Positions 59,023-64,000 of a stretch of 64,000 nt of DNA are shown here, in pieces. The notes under the pieces are model-generated. The model was not told the DNA's origin. It was given only the letters and a program-made list of their open reading frames with translations, and searched no databases. The stretch spans positions 1-64,000 of the forward strand of contig CADEGF010000039.1 of NCBI GenBank assembly GCA_902826815.1. The letters run 5' to 3'. The position numbers and the translations under genes were made by a program. Within the stretch, counting starts at the first letter, position 1. Each line of letters starts with the position of its first letter. This DNA comes from an uncultured Mycobacteriaceae bacterium. Its GTDB lineage: Bacteria; Actinomycetota; Actinomycetes; Mycobacteriales; Mycobacteriaceae.

Positions 59023-60815
59023 CTTGACGCTCCGTACAGCAGCGCGGCGCTCCCGGCCAGGCCGAGATGGCTGAACGCCTGGGGAAAGTTGCCGAGGAAC
59101 GCGCCCGTTCCGGTCTGTACCTCCTCGGCGAGGAGTCCGACATCGTTGGTGCGCTCTACCAGCCTGCCGAACATCGCTTCCGCCTCGGCGCGGCGACCCG
59201 CCCGCGCGAGTGCGTCGACGAACCAGAACGAGCAGATCATGAACGCCCCCTCCTGGCCTTTCAGCCCGTCCGAACCCCGTTCATCGCCGGTCCGGTAGCG
59301 CTCGACCAGGTCGCCGTGCTTGAGTTCGCGTCCCACCGCGTCCAGCGTGGATAGCACCCGCGGGTCGTCGCCGGGCAGGAACCCGACCGCGGGTAGCAAC
59401 AGGGTCGCGGCGTCCAGCTCGGTGTCGCCGTAGGACTGGGTGAAGGCGCCGACGGTCTCGTTCCATCCTTGTTCCAGTACTTCGGCGCGCACCGCGTCGC
59501 GCAGCGCTGCCCACTGCTCGACCGGCCCGTCGAGCCCGAAGTCGGTGACCGCGCGAACCGCGCGGTCGAAAGCCACCCAGACCATGACGCGGGAATGCGT
59601 GAAATAGCGCTCGGGCCCGCGGATTTCCCACAGCCCCTTGTCGGGCTGCTGCCAGATCCGCGTCAGGTGTGCCATCAGCTGCCTCTGTAGCGCCCATGCG
59701 TTGGCGTCGGGCTCCAGGCCGCGTTGCCGTGCGACGTGCAGGGCGTCCATCACCTCGCCGTATACGTCGAGTTGCAGCTGGCGGTACGCGCCGTTGCCGA
59801 GCCGCACCGGCTGTGCGCCGTGGTACCCGGGCAGCCAGTCGGCTTCCCATTCCACGAGGTGCCGCTCGCCGCCGATGCCGTACATGATCTGCGTGTCGGC
59901 TGCGTCGCCCGCGACTGCATAGAGCAGCCAGTTCCGCCACGCGGCGGCTTCGGCGCTCAAGCCGAAGGCGTCCAGTGCGATCAGGGTGTAGGTGGCATCG
60001 CGCAGCCAGCAGAAGCGATAGTCCCAGTTCCGTTCGCCGCCGGGCGTTTCCGGCAGCGACGTCGTCGGGGCGGCGACGATGCCCCCGGTGGGCGCATAGG
60101 TGAGCGCTTTGAGGGTGAGCAGCGACCGCCGGACAGCCTCGGCGTGTGGGCCGTCGTAGCGGATCTGACTGCTCCACTGTGTCCAGAACCGCTCGGTGGC
60201 CGTCACCGCGTCGACGGGCGAGAGCGGCGGGGGAAGCCGGTCGGTGTTCGCGACCCACTGCATCGTCCAGGTGTACCGCTCGCCCGCGCGCACGGTGACT
60301 CGGCCGCGATGGGCCCGTTCGCCGGGCACCGGCTCGGGCAGAACATCACCGCGCAGCAGCACCGCCTCCGGGCCCGCCACCGCGAGGATCCCGCCGCCCG
60401 TGCGCCGCACCCACGGCACAGCATGCCCGTATGCGAACCGCACGATCCAGCTCTGCTCCACCTCGACGGTCCCGCGAACTCCCTCGATGATCCGGATCAC
60501 CTCCGGGGAGTCATCGGTGTCGGCGGCCTCGGGAGTCATGGTGTCGATCAACCGCACGGTGCCGTTTGAGGTGTCGAACTCGGTTTCGAGGACCAGCGAG
60601 TCGCTACGGTACCGGCGCCGGACCTCGCTCACGGGGCCAGACGGTCTGATGCGCCAGTGCCCGCTTGAGTCGTCGCCCAGGATGCGCGCGACGCAGCACG
60701 ATGAGTCGAACCGGGGCAGGCAGAGCCAGTCAATCGAACCATCGAGGCCGACCAGGGCCGCGGTGCGCAAATCGGCGAGCAGCGCGTAGTTCTCAATCGG
60801 GCCGGGTGAAGTCAT
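59019..60815 (-). CDS. Glycoside hydrolase family 15 protein (trehalase/glucoamylase-like)
   Basis: The 598-residue cytosolic protein has an N-terminal beta-sandwich (IENYALLADLRTAALVGLDG, SIDWLCLPRFDS) and an (alpha/alpha)6 barrel with NWDYRFCWLRDATYTLIALD, the GLWEIRG segment and GAFMICSFWFVDALARAG near the second catalytic Glu. Mycobacterial members include trehalases; others act on maltose or oligosaccharides. ATG 60815 is chosen over a GTG four codons upstream. Coupling to a glucose dehydrogenase suggests a trehalose-to-gluconate route. Confidence 0.88.
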   Translation of the reverse strand: MTSPGPIENYALLADLRTAALVGLDGSIDWLCLPRFDSSCCVARILGDDSSGHWRIRPSGPVSEVRRRYRSDSLVLETEFDTSNGTVRLIDTMTPEAADTDDSPEVIRIIEGVRGTVEVEQSWIVRFAYGHAVPWVRRTGGGILAVAGPEAVLLRGDVLPEPVPGERAHRGRVTVRAGERYTWTMQWVANTDRLPPPLSPVDAVTATERFWTQWSSQIRYDGPHAEAVRRSLLTLKALTYAPTGGIVAAPTTSLPETPGGERNWDYRFCWLRDATYTLIALDAFGLSAEAAAWRNWLLYAVAGDAADTQIMYGIGGERHLVEWEADWLPGYHGAQPVRLGNGAYRQLQLDVYGEVMDALHVARQRGLEPDANAWALQRQLMAHLTRIWQQPDKGLWEIRGPERYFTHSRVMVWVAFDRAVRAVTDFGLDGPVEQWAALRDAVRAEVLEQGWNETVGAFTQSYGDTELDAATLLLPAVGFLPGDDPRVLSTLDAVGRELKHGDLVERYRTGDERGSDGLKGQEGAFMICSFWFVDALARAGRRAEAEAMFGRLVERTNDVGLLAEEVQTGTGAFLGNFPQAFSHLGLAGSAALLYGASR

Positions 60816-61020
60816 GACGATGCGCACTGGGGCCGCGGATGCCGGGATGCCGTGACCAACACCGGCAGTGCGTTGGCCGAGACTGCTCCCAAAGAGATTC
60901 TCGTCGTGCCAATTCCGTCCACGACCTCATGGTGCCAGTGCGCACGAGGGGTGTCGGTCCCGGTAGGTGACGAGGACGACCGACGGCGCCGACGAGTTCT
61001 GCGTCGTCCCGGTTATAGCG

Positions 61021-61395
61021 ATGCCGCCTGGGTACGTCCGAGACGTGATAGTGCGACGGATACTCATATTCGCGGGGGTCGTCGCGTTGATCGTCGGTGC
61101 CGTGGGTCTACTTGCTCCCGTGTCGGTTTCGCCTGAACGGGAGCCTTCGGTCGGATGCGGAAGCGCCATAGCTCCCGACATGTCAGCCGCCCGCGCCAAC
61201 GACGACCAAAGCGCCGCCAACATCCCTGTTCCCGGCGGGGTCGTTATCGACACCAATTTCACACGGCTATGTCAGATGGACCTCGCTGATCGCCGGATCT
61301 GGACGATCACCCTGGCTGTCGCAGGAGTCCTCGCTGTAGTCGGGGCCCTCGCGCTCGGCGCGTTTTCCAACCGAAGAACGCCGTCTCGATCGTAG
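61021..61395 (+). CDS. Two-span membrane protein, unknown function
   Basis: The 124-residue protein has a first helix ILIFAGVVALIVGAVGLLA, an extracytoplasmic loop of about 55 residues with two Cys (SVGCGSAIAP and TRLCQMDL) likely disulfide-bonded, a second helix (IWTITLAVAGVLAVVGALAL) and a basic end. Starts at ATG 61021, GTG 61045 and GTG 61051 are all possible; none has a strong binding site. No family is recognised. Small double-span proteins with a Cys loop are common in mycobacteria. Confidence 0.55.
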   Translation: MPPGYVRDVIVRRILIFAGVVALIVGAVGLLAPVSVSPEREPSVGCGSAIAPDMSAARANDDQSAANIPVPGGVVIDTNFTRLCQMDLADRRIWTITLAVAGVLAVVGALALGAFSNRRTPSRS

Positions 61396-61444
61396 CGCCG
61401 CAGCGCCTTGAGCTGCCCAGACTGCTGGAGACGCCCAAACATCG

Positions 61445-61969
61445 CTAATTCTGCGTGGGACACGCCTCGATGGGAACCCGCAATACCAGCTCCCCGGACT
61501 TCTCGAATCGGAACGTTACGTCAACCGCCTTCCCGGGTGTGGCGTTGTCCTTCATGCCTCCCAGAGTCACGGTGATCGGCTTGTCCGGCGCGGCAGGGTC
61601 GTCAAGGTTCTCGACGGGTTGGCCCGCGGCGATCGTGGTTTTGGGCGGAATCTCCAATGTCGCAGTCGGCGAGATTCGTACAATGTCGGCGGCCTCCGTC
61701 GTGATCTCCAGCAGGCGCTCCGATTCCGCGGGTCTGATGTTGGACGCGGTGAAACGGAGATCAGCGTCGTCGCCGACCTGTATCGCGCACGAACCTGGTA
61801 CGAACCTGGGCACGATAAACGCGTTTTCGACCGATGTCGGCTCGGTGTCGGTGCCCGATCCCCGGTTCGATGAGTCAGTGTCGACACCGTTTCCGCAACC
61901 CGCTGCCAGCGCCATCAGTAGCGCGGCGCCAACTGTTGCCGATCGTCGCTGTCTCGTCGGATGGACCAT
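61445..61969 (-). CDS. Lipoprotein, LpqE-like
   Basis: The 174-residue protein has a signal peptide and lipobox LAAGC (Cys25), a Ser/Thr/Asp linker, then a beta-sandwich of about 120 residues: SCAIQVGDDADLRFTASNIR, DIVRISPTATLEIPPKTTI, an ITVTLGG-containing strand, VDVTFRFEKSGELVLRVPIE. The strand pattern recalls LpqE and PCu(A)C-type copper-chaperone folds, but no His/Met copper motif is seen. It is exported and membrane-anchored, and divergent from dnaK over 260 bp. Confidence 0.7.
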   Translation of the reverse strand: MVHPTRQRRSATVGAALLMALAAGCGNGVDTDSSNRGSGTDTEPTSVENAFIVPRFVPGSCAIQVGDDADLRFTASNIRPAESERLLEITTEAADIVRISPTATLEIPPKTTIAAGQPVENLDDPAAPDKPITVTLGGMKDNATPGKAVDVTFRFEKSGELVLRVPIEACPTQN

Positions 61970-62122
61970 GGGAGCCGGGGTTACCCGATCTGTACCGGAC
62001 TAATCCAGCGAGGATGCCGAGTGGGCAGGTACGAGTGGGCAGACGGCATGAGACATCGGTGCGTAGATTCCGCGGCTCGCCGGGAACAAACCGCGGATGG
62101 TGGCCGTTGACCATTTCGACAA

Positions 62123-62143
62123 GTTGAGTCGATTGGACTCAAG
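62123..62143. promoter_or_regulatory. HAIR operator 1 (HspR site) before dnaK
   Basis: GTTGAGT-N7-ACTCAAG matches the HAIR consensus CTTGAGT-N7-ACTCAAG at 13 of 14 positions. HspR represses the dnaK operon at such sites in actinobacteria. Confidence 0.88.
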
Positions 62144-62177
62144 TCTGGCTTGACACGGAGATGTCAGTCGTAGCAGG

Positions 62178-62198
62178 CTTGAGCGCGGTCCACTCAGA
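62178..62198. promoter_or_regulatory. HAIR-like operator 2 before dnaK
   Basis: CTTGAGC-N7-ACTCAGA matches the HAIR consensus at 11 of 14 positions, centred 55 bp downstream of the first site and 42 bp before the dnaK ATG. Confidence 0.65.
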
Positions 62199-62229
62199 CC
62201 CTAACCAAGCTATTTCAGGAGGATCAACC

Positions 62230-64000
<1,771 letters not shown>

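Overview
The window is high-GC actinobacterial DNA from a mycobacterium, most likely a non-tuberculous, environmental (Mycolicibacterium-type) species. Evidence is the conserved order dcd, UDP-glucose dehydrogenase, aspC-like aminotransferase, etfD, iniR, Rv0340-like gene, iniB-iniA-iniC and dnaK, together with a PGRS-type protein, a CYP140-type P450 and an F420-type oxidoreductase. The order matches what I recall of the M. tuberculosis Rv0321-Rv0350 interval; I could not check it against a database.

Layout. (1) 1-6221 is the right end of an integrated phage-like element next to a tRNA-Gly(CCC) gene. It has a tyrosine integrase, an excisionase, a P4/D5-type primase-helicase, small accessory genes including a NUMOD4 protein, and a small-terminase-like gene. 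This gene set resembles phiRv1/phiRv2-type elements and phage satellites. Its other end lies left of the window. (2) 6222-12679 is ordinary chromosome: tRNA-Gly, dcd, a DUF7159-like membrane protein, udgA, a P450, a mycothiol-type DinB/MDMPI protein and an NTF2-like protein. (3) 12648-14941 is a roughly 2.2 kb cassette carrying a PGRS protein without a PE domain. It is bracketed by a perfect 54-bp direct repeat that duplicates the ends of both flanking convergent genes. (4) 14909-20605 holds a YibE/F membrane protein, an AlaA/AspC-type aminotransferase and EtfD, which has a repeat-bearing disordered tail and two tandem palindromic operators upstream. (5) 20668-32624 is the ini region: two Hsp70-like membrane proteins around a STAND/LuxR regulator (IniR type), an Rv0340-like gene, and iniB, iniA and iniC. 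Clusters of CCCCTAA heptamers lie before hsp70A, before iniB, and between hsp70B and the Rv0340-like gene. (6) 32636-34591 encodes two small single-span Ser/Thr-rich proteins and an F420-type oxidoreductase.

(7) 34747-44472 is a glycine-catabolic set: a ureohydrolase, a tandem glycine riboswitch, then gcvP-gcvT-gcvH-glyA-sdaA-lpd. Together these can take glycine through methylene-THF and serine to pyruvate. (8) 44461-51285 is an accessory catabolic block: a true-creatininase-type enzyme with an SDR, then a GMC dehydrogenase with a small subunit, an NCS1 permease and a PucR regulator. The two blocks together suggest use of a guanidino or creatinine-like nitrogen source, but this is inference. 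(9) 51287-53876 is partly decayed: a lipoprotein, an M48 protease gene with an in-frame amber codon, a transporter-gene remnant and a broken lacI. (10) 54033-60815 has stress-type membrane proteins, a two-component system followed by a truncated lipoprotein, and a GH15 glucosidase/trehalase coupled to a glucose dehydrogenase. (11) 61021-64000 has a two-span membrane protein, a lipoprotein, two HspR/HAIR-type operators and dnaK, which runs off the right edge. I saw no rRNA, CRISPR array or insertion sequence.
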